DNA of 36,843 nucleotides from JBFELO01 sp041552055 (GCA_041552055.1 JBFELO010000031.1:1-36843), one strand, 5' to 3'; positions 16,777-24,332 are shown, counted from the stretch's first letter. The notes: generated by a model not told the origin, from the letters alone. Made by a program: numbers and translations.

Positions 16777-17288
16777 CTCTGCTCCAGTTTTTCTTCTTCG
16801 AACTGGCAGTGATCATCGTCATCGGTTCCGTCTTGGCCGTCACTCGACGGAACCCGGTTCACAGCGTTCTGTGGATGCTGCTTGTCTTCGTCCACATCGC
16901 GATCCTGTTCGTGTTCCTCAACGCAGACTTCGTGGCGGCGATTCAGATCATCGTGTATGCCGGGGCGGTGCTGGTGCTGTTCCTGTTCGTGCTGATGCTC
17001 CTCAACCTGAGACCTGCCGATCTCCAGCAGAGGTTGCAGAGCCAGTGGCCCCTCGGAGCTGCCCTCGCGGTCGCGTTCCTCGTCTTGTTGGGCACGATTC
17101 TGAGCACGACCCGGGTTGTGGTGGAGCCTGGATCCTACACCGTCGATCTCATGAACACGGAGGGGAATATCTCCCTGCTGGGCAGGGTCTTGTACTCGGA
17201 GTTCCTGCTCCCCTTCGAGATCGCCTCGCTGGTCCTCCTGGTCGCGATCCTGGGAGCGGTGGTTCTGGCCATCAAGAGGGTCGCCTAG
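16773..17288 (+). CDS. nuoJ: NADH-quinone oxidoreductase subunit J
   Basis: A 171-residue membrane subunit with five helices. The family motif in helix 3 is intact: DFVAAIQIIVYAGAVLVLFLFVLMLL, containing the pi-bulge tyrosine region. It is the last gene of the operon. nuoK, its usual partner downstream, is instead the first gene about 15 kb upstream. The next gene is convergent. Confidence 0.95.
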   Translation: MTLLQFFFFELAVIIVIGSVLAVTRRNPVHSVLWMLLVFVHIAILFVFLNADFVAAIQIIVYAGAVLVLFLFVLMLLNLRPADLQQRLQSQWPLGAALAVAFLVLLGTILSTTRVVVEPGSYTVDLMNTEGNISLLGRVLYSEFLLPFEIASLVLLVAILGAVVLAIKRVA

Positions 17289-17304
17289 CCCAACCCAGCC
17301 ACCC

Positions 17305-17332
17305 GGATACTGGATGCTGGATGCTGGATCCG
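17305..17332. repeat. heptamer tandem repeat after nuoJ
   Basis: Four 7-base units based on GGATGCT (the two middle ones exact) lie 17 bases after the nuoJ stop. On the other strand the unit reads AGCATCC, related to the GCATCTC array at 22346. Confidence 0.65.
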
Positions 17333-17351
17333 CCGCAATCCCAGGGCTTGG

Positions 17352-17434
17352 GGGCGTGAGGGCTTGCGGGCCTGACGGCACGAACCCGCCCGTGAGCATC
17401 CGTCAGGCACTCAAGCCCAGGTGCCGAAGGCACC
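17352..17434. terminator. stem-loops between convergent nuoJ and the beta-helix gene
   Basis: A 15-base sequence (17352-17366) recurs exactly at 27127-27141. It is followed by an inverted repeat with perfect 9-bp arms GCCTGACGG (17370-17378) and CCGTCAGGC (17400-17408). Next comes a 6-bp hairpin GGTGCC-GAA-GGCACC (17420-17434) ten bases before the convergent gene's stop. Neither has a T-run, so a terminator role is tentative. Confidence 0.35.
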
Positions 17435-17444
17435 AGTCAAGCCC

Positions 17445-19022
17445 TTATGGCTGGAGTCGGTCGGGGGCGCGGCGGAGCGGAAACCCCGCTCCGCGCACCG
17501 GGTACTCGCCGGTCAGGGTCCTGCCCCATGCGTCCTCCAGCACGACCTGGAGGCGGTACCTCAGCACCGGATCAGCGCCTTCCCAGACCCCCAGCACGTC
17601 CTCCTCCACGTTCCCCTCGCCTTCAGCGATCCGCTCCACCTCGCCGTTCATCGGCGACACCGCCTGCACCCACCAGCGGCCCGGTGCCGGCCCTCCCTCC
17701 AGGCTGAACTGAGCCGCGATTCCGAACAGCGACGCCGGCGAACCTATCGAGGGAGGCTCCGTCGGCGGGTCGAGGATGGAGCTGGCCGCGATCAGGCCGT
17801 CGCCACCGAGTGCCGGGGTGGTCGTGACCGGAGTGTGGTGGGCGTACAGACGTGCGCGGTCGAATGCGCCGAACCGGGTCCAAGTCCCGGTTTGATCCTG
17901 GGGGTACGGTTCGACCACGCTGTGGTGCAGCTCCAGCGTCGAGTCCTGGGCCGCCTCCACCGTGCAGGTGACGGTGCTGTTGGCGAGGACCATTGTCGAG
18001 CGGTCGCGCGTGCCCAGGAAACCTCCGGTACCGTCGATGGTCGTGTTGTCCACCACCACCTGCGGGCTCCCCATGCTCAGGATCTCGCCGAGTATCGAAT
18101 CGTAGACGCGGACCAGAGCATTCCCCTGAGGGTAGAGGTTCCAGGTGTCGATCGACGCATCGACGAGCCGAATGCTGTGCCCACCTATCTCGAGCTCGAC
18201 ATCCTCATAGCGGGTCTGGTTTCGCAGCTCCTCGACCTCGGTGGACTCGAACAGGTGGAGGCCGACCACCACCCAGTTGTCCTCCGGAATGTCCCGCAGC
18301 TCGAGCCGACTCCCCTCGCGCACCAGCATCGGCCACAGTTGTGCCTCGCACCGCTCGAGCTGCACCGTCTGGTGGATTCCGGTCGAATCCTGCGGTGGGA
18401 ACGACCAGTCGGCCACGAAGCCCGGCATCGGCGGTGTGTACGCCGCCTCCGAACCTTCGGGGAACTCCACCCACACCCAGAGGGCGCCGCTCCCCGGATC
18501 GCGTGGTATGTCGGCCAGCACCATCTGAGCGTCGTTCTGGACGATCACCTCGAACCGCCCGTTGAGCCGTTGCGCCTCGAGATGGGAGGTGTGCGCGGCG
18601 ATCAACTGGACGTCGCCGAAATCGGTGTCCGCCACCGCGAGCTCGGCATCGCCCGCCGTCACCAGTGCGTGCTGCACCCCGTTCGGAACACGGTAATCGC
18701 ATCCGATCACCTCGACCCGCGCGTTCTCGATCGCGGCCAGGGCGTACTGGCCGTGGAAGGTGCTGAGAAACTGCACGACCGAGTCCTGTAGAACGATCTC
18801 ACCCGAGCCGAGCGCCCACAAGTTGCCCTCGACCTCGAGCCCGGGCTCGGGCACGCCGGTCACCGTGAGCGAGCCGTCCAGCAGCACGATCACGTCACCG
18901 ATCCTGGTGGGCTCGGTGATGACCACGTCGTCGATGATGATCCAGGGGTCGTCGGCAGCCGCAAAGGCCGCAAAGGCCGCAACCAGTAACACGGCGGCGA
19001 CGAGAGCGCGTCGGAGAGCCAT
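17445..19022 (-). CDS. secreted beta-helix-like protein of unknown function
   Basis: A 525-residue protein with a clear Sec signal peptide (ALVAAVLLVAAFAAFAAADD). The remainder is a long run of short beta-strand-like segments with repeated inward hydrophobics and Asp/Asn turns (LEVEGNLWALGSGEIVLQDS; VVVDNTTIDGTGGF; STMVLANSTVTCTVEAAQDSTLELHHS). This suggests a right-handed parallel beta-helix, as in pectate-lyase-like or adhesin passenger folds. No catalytic motif is recognised. The C-terminal 80 residues (GRWWVQAVSPMNGEVERIAEGEGNVEEDV...) look like a separate small beta domain. A TAATAAT stretch lies 9 bases before the start. The gene is monocistronic and convergent with nuoJ. Function unknown. 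Confidence 0.75.
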   Translation of the reverse strand: MALRRALVAAVLLVAAFAAFAAADDPWIIIDDVVITEPTRIGDVIVLLDGSLTVTGVPEPGLEVEGNLWALGSGEIVLQDSVVQFLSTFHGQYALAAIENARVEVIGCDYRVPNGVQHALVTAGDAELAVADTDFGDVQLIAAHTSHLEAQRLNGRFEVIVQNDAQMVLADIPRDPGSGALWVWVEFPEGSEAAYTPPMPGFVADWSFPPQDSTGIHQTVQLERCEAQLWPMLVREGSRLELRDIPEDNWVVVGLHLFESTEVEELRNQTRYEDVELEIGGHSIRLVDASIDTWNLYPQGNALVRVYDSILGEILSMGSPQVVVDNTTIDGTGGFLGTRDRSTMVLANSTVTCTVEAAQDSTLELHHSVVEPYPQDQTGTWTRFGAFDRARLYAHHTPVTTTPALGGDGLIAASSILDPPTEPPSIGSPASLFGIAAQFSLEGGPAPGRWWVQAVSPMNGEVERIAEGEGNVEEDVLGVWEGADPVLRYRLQVVLEDAWGRTLTGEYPVRGAGFPLRRAPDRLQP

Positions 19023-19203
19023 CGTCTCTATTATTACGTTACTCGACGACAGCGCCAGCCCCGGTGCTCCCTACCGGTCGCTGACCGCTGGTCGCTCGTC
19101 GCTCGACCAACCGCCGGAGGGCCCGTGGGCTTGCTCGGTCCCATTTCGGAACCCCTCCACAACCTCGACGCACCCTCTCCTGGGCGTGCCCCCCGCGGGA
19201 GCC

Positions 19204-19277
19204 CGGCATGGACGTTTCGAGGCCACCACGCCGCGCGATATCCCCATCGTTGGTAAGCCTCGAAACGTCATGCCCGG
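19204..19277. repeat. long-stem hairpin
   Basis: The left arm (19205-19223, GGCATGGACGTTTCGAGGC) pairs with the right arm (19257-19274) across a 33-base loop, with a single bulged G and otherwise complete complementarity. It is probably a dispersed intergenic palindrome. Confidence 0.6.
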
Positions 19278-19427
19278 CGCGCCCGTCCGACGCGCTGTCG
19301 TCAGCCTGCCATTCGCCCCGACCATCTGACACCCGTGACACTCCACACGTAGCGCTGGGCGGCCACGAGGGCTTCGTCGCGAGGGCCGCGAGGGGCTGTC
19401 AATGGGTGCGCGTCAACGGCCGTGCAC

Positions 19428-19581
19428 GTCATCTTGAGCGAGCGGAGGTCGGAACGACCGGAGCGAGTCGAAGGATCCCCCCAGCTCTCCGCAGAGACGA
19501 CCAAATCGCGACGGCGCTCGATTTTCGGGGGTTCCTTCGCTTCGTCGCTCGCCTCACGGCTCGCTCCACGCTCAGGATGAC
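19428..19581. repeat. dispersed palindromic element, MITE-like
   Basis: The ends are inverted: GTCATCTTGAGCG at the left and CGCTCAGGATGAC at the right. Between them is GAGTCGAAGGATCC, and on the right a complementary-looking GGTTCCTTCGCTTCG. From memory this resembles a GTCATCCTGAGCG...GAAGGATC element seen repeated in many bacterial genomes. It has no coding capacity. Confidence 0.6.
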
Positions 19582-19723
19582 AGCGTTGTGGCGCGGGTGA
19601 GTGGCCCTAGACCCCAGTCCCGAGCCGCGAGTCCCGCCGTCCAAGCCAAGAGGTCATCCCATTCACGATGCACGTGCCGCGCGGGCGGGTGGTCCAGCAT
19701 CCGGCATCTGGGAGGGAGGGGGG

Positions 19724-20206
19724 CTACGCCAGGATCTTCCCCATGAAGCGCGCGTCCGCCGCTGCCACCTCGGACATCGCCTCGCCGACCATCCCACCCA
19801 TCACCTTCGACATCATCGCGATATTCATGTGCGACAGCCACACCGAGCCGTCGGTGAGCTCGTAGACCGACCACGAACACGGCATGATGGCCGACAGCTT
19901 GGGGGTGTCGCCGAGAACACGCTTGGCAACCGGTGGGCTGCACACGAAGTAGAGTTTGATCCGCTTCACGTTGTCAGGCAGCGCGCCCTTCTCGGCGAGC
20001 TTGGCCGACATGTCGAAGCTGTCCATCGGGAAGCTCCAACCCTCGGCGGCCTCGACCTCACGCTCCACCCTGGCGCAGGTCTCCTCGAACGACGCGTTGC
20101 TCCGCTCCGGGACGACCATCTTCGACCGCATCACCCTCATCCCGACGATCGCCGTCAGAATCACTCCGATCACCATCCCCACTACCAGCCCGACGCCTGC
20201 GCTCAT
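19724..20206 (-). CDS. DUF302 family protein, membrane-anchored
   Basis: A 160-residue protein with one N-terminal membrane helix (GVGLVVGMVIGVILTAIVGM) followed by a DUF302 domain. Recognisable DUF302 features are FEETCARVEREVEAAEGWSFP, IKLYFVCSPPVAKRVL, MPCSWSVYELTDGSVWLSHMN and the final amphipathic helix with GEAMSEV. Two cysteines (in FVCSPP and MPC) sit at positions conserved in many members and could bind heme, metal or form a disulfide. Biochemical function of DUF302 is not firmly known. The gene stands alone on the - strand; the start follows GAAGGAAA. Confidence 0.85.
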   Translation of the reverse strand: MSAGVGLVVGMVIGVILTAIVGMRVMRSKMVVPERSNASFEETCARVEREVEAAEGWSFPMDSFDMSAKLAEKGALPDNVKRIKLYFVCSPPVAKRVLGDTPKLSAIMPCSWSVYELTDGSVWLSHMNIAMMSKVMGGMVGEAMSEVAAADARFMGKILA

Positions 20207-20260
20207 TGCTCGTTTCCTTCCCGCGGAGCCGTTCGTTCAATCCGCATCATCTCTATATTG

Positions 20261-20286
20261 GTATTATAGAATATTCTAAATAATAC
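20261..20286. promoter_or_regulatory. AT-rich palindrome upstream of the DUF302 gene
   Basis: A perfect 10-base palindrome AGAATATTCT (20268-20277) is flanked by GTATTAT and ATAATAC, giving a near-symmetric 26-base site in otherwise GC-rich DNA. It lies 55 bases upstream of the DUF302 start. It could be an operator or promoter element for that gene, or the edge of the adjoining repeat. Confidence 0.35.
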
Positions 20287-20300
20287 TCAACCCCTTTGAC

Positions 20301-20524
20301 GGTGCCGGGCACCCCGTGGCTCGCATCGACGAGCCATTCCTGTGCGTTCGACCGGGTGCCCGGCACCGACTCTGGTCGATCTGCGGGGTGCCGTTCTCTT
20401 GCCTTCTGCGGGGTGCCGTCTTTGGCAATGTTGGGAGCATGGCCGCCACAGTCGAGAACTCTTTCGGTCCCAACATCGTCTAAGGGGGCACCGGCGGGGA
20501 GAGCCCCGGGTAGAGGGCGCGTCG
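20301..20524 (+). repeat. 224-bp structured intergenic element, copy 1
   Basis: A direct copy of 21950-22173 with the same length and high identity. Hairpin 1 has 14-bp perfect arms (20301-20314 GGTGCCGGGCACCC, 20354-20367) enclosing an inner GGCTCG/CGAGCC stem (20318-20335). Hairpin 2 pairs 20424-20435 with 20469-20480 around AATGTTGGG/CCCAACAT. Between them is a tandem CTGCGGGGTGCCGT duplication. Its reverse-strand reading encodes a spurious peptide; no real gene. Confidence 0.8.
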
Positions 20525-20622
20525 CAGCGACGATGATTCGACCGATCGAGAAACCTCTGCCCTCGCTGCGCACCGCCGTCGCAACCACTTCTTTTCCTTC
20601 AGGGGATGCTTCCATTCGTCGG

Positions 20623-21852
20623 TCACCGCGCCGCGAAGGCCCTCCTCCGTGGCACCTGCCGCCGTTGGGCAGCGAGACCGTCCCTGATCACGACACCGTC
20701 GCGAATGACCAGCCGGACCTCCCGTAGCGCGCCGAGGCGTGACAGCGGGTCGCCGCGCACGAGCACCACGTCGGCGATCTTGCCAGCCTCGACGGTCCCG
20801 AGATCGCGCCCGAGGTTGCACACCCGCGCCGCGTTGCGGGTGCCGGACACGATGATTTCCATCGCGGACATTCCTGCCCGTTCCATCAGTCCGATCTCGG
20901 TCATCGGCATGCCGAGATCCCAGCTGCAGTTGTAGCCCTCGAAGTCCGTGCCGAGGGCGACGACCCCTCCAGCCCGAACGAACCGCCGCAGGTTGCCGAC
21001 CGCCATGGAGCTCTGGCCGGTGCACTGCCACAGCTCGAGCGTCGGAACCCAGAGGACTCCCTGGCCGACGAGCCGTTCCAAAGTTTCGTCTGGCAACGTC
21101 CGATCGACCGCCATGTGCGCCAGATCGTCCACTCCCGCATCGAGGGCGAGGTCGATGTCGACCACCGAAGTGATGTGGGCCGATGCGACAGTACCGCGGC
21201 CGTGCGCGACCCTGACGAGCATGCTCGCCTCTGCCAGGGACATGATCGGGATGTTCCTTCCGAAGACCGTGCCGGTCTCCAGCGCCAGCTTGAGCAGGTC
21301 GGCTCCGTTGTCCAGGAGTTCCTCGGCAAGCCTTCTGGCATCCTCCGCCGACAGGATCGGCGCGGCCGTGCTGCTTCCGAACGGCACGGTCGGATAGCCA
21401 CCCGGAACCGTGATCAGCGGCCCGGCGGCGACCAGTCGAGCGCGCTCCGGCGTCGGAGGATGGAGATTCCTGAATCGGCGCAGCGTCGCGGCGGTGGCCC
21501 CCAGGTCGCGCACCGTGGTCACGCCCTGCCACGCCCACGCCTCGAGGTTGGACGGATCGGTGCCGCCGTGGACGTGCGCGTTGATGAACCCCGGCAGCAC
21601 CGTCAGCCCGCCGACGTCAATCACGTCTGCACCTGTCGGGAGCTCGATGTCCGCCGACGGACCCGCGTACACGATGCGGCTGCCGCGGATCACGACCGCC
21701 GCGTCCGCCACCGGCTCGGCGCCGGTGCCGTCGATCAGCCGACCCCCGGCCAGCACCAGGAAACCCCCGTTTCCGTCCTGCGCCCGGGTGCCCAGTGGCG
21801 TGATACCGAGCACCGCGATCAGCAGCAATCCGAGGCGCAGACGCGGGTTCAC
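20623..21852 (-). CDS. secreted metal-dependent amidohydrolase
   Basis: A 409-residue imidazolonepropionase/prolidase-like amidohydrolase with a Sec signal peptide (LGLLLIAVLGITPLGTRAQ), so probably periplasmic. The metal site is complete: His93 and His95 (NAHVHGG), Lys188 (LLKLALETG, candidate carboxylated lysine), His226 (SAHITS), His246 (LAHMAVD) and Asp303 (GTDFEG). The usual N-terminal beta domain (GGRLIDGTGAEP) and C-terminal return (GTVEAGKIADVVLVRGDPL) are present. The GTG start at 21852 is chosen because GAGGAGG lies 5 bases upstream; ATG 21870 would put six residues ahead of the signal peptide. The gene is bracketed by two copies of a 224-bp repeat. Substrate unknown; likely a cyclic amide or dipeptide. 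Confidence 0.85.
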   Translation of the reverse strand: MNPRLRLGLLLIAVLGITPLGTRAQDGNGGFLVLAGGRLIDGTGAEPVADAAVVIRGSRIVYAGPSADIELPTGADVIDVGGLTVLPGFINAHVHGGTDPSNLEAWAWQGVTTVRDLGATAATLRRFRNLHPPTPERARLVAAGPLITVPGGYPTVPFGSSTAAPILSAEDARRLAEELLDNGADLLKLALETGTVFGRNIPIMSLAEASMLVRVAHGRGTVASAHITSVVDIDLALDAGVDDLAHMAVDRTLPDETLERLVGQGVLWVPTLELWQCTGQSSMAVGNLRRFVRAGGVVALGTDFEGYNCSWDLGMPMTEIGLMERAGMSAMEIIVSGTRNAARVCNLGRDLGTVEAGKIADVVLVRGDPLSRLGALREVRLVIRDGVVIRDGLAAQRRQVPRRRAFAAR

Positions 21853-21949
21853 ACGGACCTCCTCGACCATCTCGCGTGGTTCTTCGATTCCACGTTCTTC
21901 GTCTCTCTTGACTTACGTCACCCTTGGCCCACGGTTGCGTGCCTACGGC

Positions 21950-22173
21950 GGTGCCGGGAACCCTGTGGCTCGAATCGATGAGCCATTCCCGTGCGTTCGA
22001 CCGGGTGCCCGGCACCGTCTCTGGCCGATCTGCGGGGGGATGCCCTCTCCCCTTTTCGGGTTGCCGTTCTTGACAATGTTGGGGTCTCCACCACCCAAAA
22101 GGGGCCTGCAGTCGAATCCCAACATTGTCAAGGGGGGCACCCGCGGGGAGCGTGTCGGGGAGCGGGCGCGTCG
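21950..22173 (+). repeat. 224-bp structured intergenic element, copy 2
   Basis: Direct copy of 20301-20524. Hairpin 1 arms are 21950-21963 (one A/C change from copy 1) and 22003-22016. The inner stem TGGCTC/GAGCCA is at 21966-21985. Hairpin 2 is better preserved here, with perfect 12-bp arms GACAATGTTGGG (22072-22083) and CCCAACATTGTC (22118-22129). Confidence 0.8.
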
Positions 22174-22290
22174 GGTGTCAGGTCGTCGATGCGACCGCCA
22201 GGCCGATCACAGCAGAAGAAGATGAAGACGAAGAACGGGTTGGTGATCTCGCATCTCGTGCCCGGTCGGACGGCGGATAATCCCTGTCTT

Positions 22291-22326
22291 CGGTAACGGT
22301 AACGGTGACGGGCTCGGGCTCGAGAT
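22291..22326. repeat. degenerate hexamer tandem repeat
   Basis: Six successive 6-base units all start with CG (CGGTAA twice, then CGGTGA, CGGGCT twice, CGAGAT). The complementary version of the same style is at 24176-24241. Confidence 0.6.
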
Positions 22327-22345
22327 CAGGTGGGCGGGGGATCCC

Positions 22346-22373
22346 GCATCTGGCATCTCGTATCTTGCATCTC
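22346..22373. repeat. degenerate heptamer tandem repeat
   Basis: Four 7-base units based on GCATCTC, with one G/A and two last-base changes. It is located 15 bases beyond the stop of the AlkD-like gene. Confidence 0.6.
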
Positions 22374-22387
22374 GGTGGCCGGGCGGG

Positions 22388-23128
22388 CTATCCCCTCCCC
22401 CTGTACCTCTCCATCAACTCCTCGCGCTGCGCCTCCGGCAGATACTTGGAGCCCTCGCGCAACGTCAGGCCCGACACCCGGCCGATGTGCGCCGACAGGA
22501 ATGCGAAGGCCAGCTCGGGCCGCTTCTTCGAGGTGTCGCGCAGCACCCAGCCGATCGCCTTGCGGATGAAAAACTCCTTCTCCTCGACCATGGTCGAGGC
22601 AAAGCGCGCAAACAGCTCGAAGTCACCCTCGCCCCTTCTCAGTGCTGGCAGCAGCGCCAGCATCGAGGCCCTGCGCAGCCAAAAGTCGTCGTCCCGTGCC
22701 CACGCCTCGAGGGTACTATTTAACACTGCGTCGCTCTCCACCAGCGGCGAGGCCACCTTGGTGCACAGCCAGTCCACCAGCGCCCAGGTCCCGGACTGTC
22801 GCAGCAGTTCCTCCACCAGTTCGAGGTCACACGGGCCGAGCAGGTCGGGCCGCCGCTCGAGCAGGCCCACGGCAACAGCCTTCGCGTCGAAGCTCGGGCG
22901 CCGCCACAGCGCGCGGACGAGGCGGACGAGATCGTCGTGGCCGAGGTCCGGGTGCCGGTCGAACACCTCGCGAGCGGTTAAGCGGACCCCCTTTGCGTCG
23001 ACGCCGTGGAACTCGAGCTCGCTCTTGAGGTAGGCCTTGGCCCCCTCGGCCCCTTCGGCCGTGCCTCGGTCGGCCAGAGCGGCTTCGATGATCGTCACCT
23101 CTCGCGCCACTTCAAGAACTCGGCGCAT
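22388..23128 (-). CDS. AlkD-like DNA alkylation repair protein
   Basis: A 246-residue all-helical HEAT-like-repeat protein of the AlkC/AlkD family of DNA glycosylases, which excise bulky or cationic alkylated purines without base flipping. Family marks are the N-terminal KAYLKSELEFHGVDAKGVR, then Trp115 and Asp119 (GTWALVDWL), and FWLRRASMLALL with Arg152/153. These correspond to the Trp, Asp and Arg that line the AlkD active site. Next is FFIRKAIGWVLRDTSKKRPE. The ATG at 23128 replaces a TTG one codon upstream; no strong ribosome-binding site is seen. A 106-bp inverted-repeat element begins 18 bases upstream of the start and may influence transcription. Confidence 0.87.
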   Translation of the reverse strand: MRRVLEVAREVTIIEAALADRGTAEGAEGAKAYLKSELEFHGVDAKGVRLTAREVFDRHPDLGHDDLVRLVRALWRRPSFDAKAVAVGLLERRPDLLGPCDLELVEELLRQSGTWALVDWLCTKVASPLVESDAVLNSTLEAWARDDDFWLRRASMLALLPALRRGEGDFELFARFASTMVEEKEFFIRKAIGWVLRDTSKKRPELAFAFLSAHIGRVSGLTLREGSKYLPEAQREELMERYRGRG

Positions 23129-23146
23129 CAATCAAGCTCTCTATCC

Positions 23147-23252
23147 CGTACCAGGTACATAATTGTATAATTACGAATAGACGAGAGGTAAGAACCTAAC
23201 GAACTTGTGGCTGACACGTAGTCGGTAATTATACAATTATGTACCTGGTACG
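23147..23252. repeat. 106-bp AT-rich element with perfect 28-bp inverted arms
   Basis: The left arm (23147-23174) and right arm (23225-23252) are perfect reverse complements over 28 bases, starting CGTACCAGGTACATAATTG and separated by a 50-base loop. The arms are far more AT-rich than their surroundings. A small AGGT-AAGA-ACCT hairpin lies in the loop. It sits between two - strand genes. A non-autonomous mobile element (MITE) is likely; a very stable transcript hairpin is the alternative. Confidence 0.8.
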
Positions 23253-23267
23253 TGGTGAGGGCCCGGG

Positions 23268-24125
23268 TCATCCGTTCACCTCGGCGGCGAAACGCAGGAT
23301 GGCCTCGCCCACACCCTGCGGGTTCTCCATCGGCACGCAGTGGCCGTAGCCCTCGAAGACCTGGACCCTCGCCCCCGGGACCTCTCGCCTCACCCTCCGT
23401 ACCGCGTTCGGAAAGAACACGTCGGAGTGTTCGCCCTGGATGAACAGCGACGGCACCCTGAGCTGCCGTAGCTGGGGCCATACGTTGTGCGGGCTCACCC
23501 GAAAGATCCGCGCCTCCCAGAGCCGCGGGTAGCGGAGTGTCCACCCGTCGGATCCGTCCGACACCAACGCCGCGTCCCAGTAGTCGTCGAAGACCTCGGG
23601 GAGCCAGTGCCGGAACAGCCTGCGCTTGCGGTACGGGTCGGTGGACCCCTCCTTATCACAAAACCACTCCGTCCTCGTTCGGGCGCCGCGCACGAGCGGC
23701 AGCTGATCTCCGACGCCGATCGCCTTCATGGTGCCCCACACAATCGACACCCACCCGGCGAGCATGACGGGGTCGATGGCCACGACTGCCCTGAACAGCT
23801 TCGGATCGTCAACCGCAGCAAGCGAGGTGATCACCGCCCCCATGCTGTGGCCGACCCCGATAGCTCCCCGGATGGCTCGACGATCCAGCTCCAACCGCAG
23901 ATCGTCGGCCAGCTGCGACCAGTCGTCCACCTCCCGTGGATCGGATCCCGGCCACAGCGGGCGCGCCTCCATGGAGTAGACGTGGTGCCCGGTCCGAAGG
24001 ACCTCGATCAGCTTGCGAAATGTCGCCGGCGGAAACCCGTTGGCGTGTGCGAAGTGAAGCGGCAGCCCACCACCGCCCCAGTCGAGCCAGTTCCCGTCGC
24101 GCGTGGGTTCGAGGCGTCCCGCCAT
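23268..24125 (-). CDS. alpha/beta hydrolase
   Basis: A 285-residue soluble alpha/beta-hydrolase-fold protein. The nucleophile elbow is GVGHSMGAV (Ser94). The acid is probably Asp235 (GEHSDVFFP) and the general base His262 (GYGHCVPMENP). The oxyanion region is HFAHANGFPPATF. A lid domain spans about residues 125-200. The ATG at 24125 starts directly before the conserved core; a longer reading would translate the period-6 repeat upstream and is rejected. No ribosome-binding site is evident (upstream CTCCCCGCC). It lies downstream of the bzd genes on the same strand, but about 207 bases and a tandem repeat separate them, so joint function is not implied. Substrate unknown. Confidence 0.83.
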   Translation of the reverse strand: MAGRLEPTRDGNWLDWGGGGLPLHFAHANGFPPATFRKLIEVLRTGHHVYSMEARPLWPGSDPREVDDWSQLADDLRLELDRRAIRGAIGVGHSMGAVITSLAAVDDPKLFRAVVAIDPVMLAGWVSIVWGTMKAIGVGDQLPLVRGARTRTEWFCDKEGSTDPYRKRRLFRHWLPEVFDDYWDAALVSDGSDGWTLRYPRLWEARIFRVSPHNVWPQLRQLRVPSLFIQGEHSDVFFPNAVRRVRREVPGARVQVFEGYGHCVPMENPQGVGEAILRFAAEVNG

Positions 24126-24175
24126 GGCGGGGAGTGTAGCCCGGTTCGCGAACCCCGACAGCGGTCCCCCTCCCT

Positions 24176-24241
24176 CCGTCTCCGTCTCCGTCTTCGTCTC
24201 CGTTCCCGATACCGATACCGATCCCGTCCCCGTTCCCGAAA
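24176..24241. repeat. hexamer tandem repeat, 11 units
   Basis: Eleven 6-base units begin with CCG or TCG (CCGTCT three times, then TCGTCT, CCGTTC, CCGATA twice, CCGATC, CCGTCC, CCGTTC, CCGAAA). It is located in the gap between orf89 and the hydrolase start. Confidence 0.7.
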
Positions 24242-24332
24242 GAGCCGACCACGTCTCTCTGCCCTTTCTCACACCACGAGAACACCGCCCTCTGCGATCC
24301 GACGAACCCGCTCATCGGGCGCAGGAGCGCGC

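Larger units (their letters stand above)
19023..19723. other. 700-base gene-free stretch with palindromic repeats
   Basis: No convincing gene on either strand. It contains the hairpin at 19204-19277, the palindromic repeat at 19428-19581 and low-complexity CGCTGGTCGCTCGTCG-type DNA at 19076-19105. Small ORFs here follow the repeats and have no ribosome-binding sites or family features. Confidence 0.6.
20207..20622. other. gene-free stretch, mostly repeat copy 1
   Basis: It holds the AT-rich palindrome and the 224-bp structured element (20301-20524). The last 100 bases before the amidohydrolase stop show no gene or clear terminator. Confidence 0.55.
21853..22387. other. gene-free stretch with repeat copy 2 and tandem repeats
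   Basis: Contains the upstream region of the amidohydrolase gene, the second 224-bp element, an AAGA-rich period-6 stretch at 22203-22223, a period-6 array at 22291 and a period-7 array at 22346. No gene is supported. Confidence 0.55.

Noticed and set aside
20253..20615. Small - strand ORF over the 224-bp element (and its equivalent at copy 2)
   Set aside because: The peptide is just a translation of the hairpin repeat; the frame is not preserved between copies.
22203..22223. AAGA-rich stretch as a possible poly-purine regulatory site
   Set aside because: Period-6 and short; better explained as another decayed hexamer repeat.
23128..23544. ORF spanning the 28-bp inverted repeat
   Set aside because: It lies in a shifted frame over the hydrolase gene and reads through the palindrome; no ribosome-binding site.
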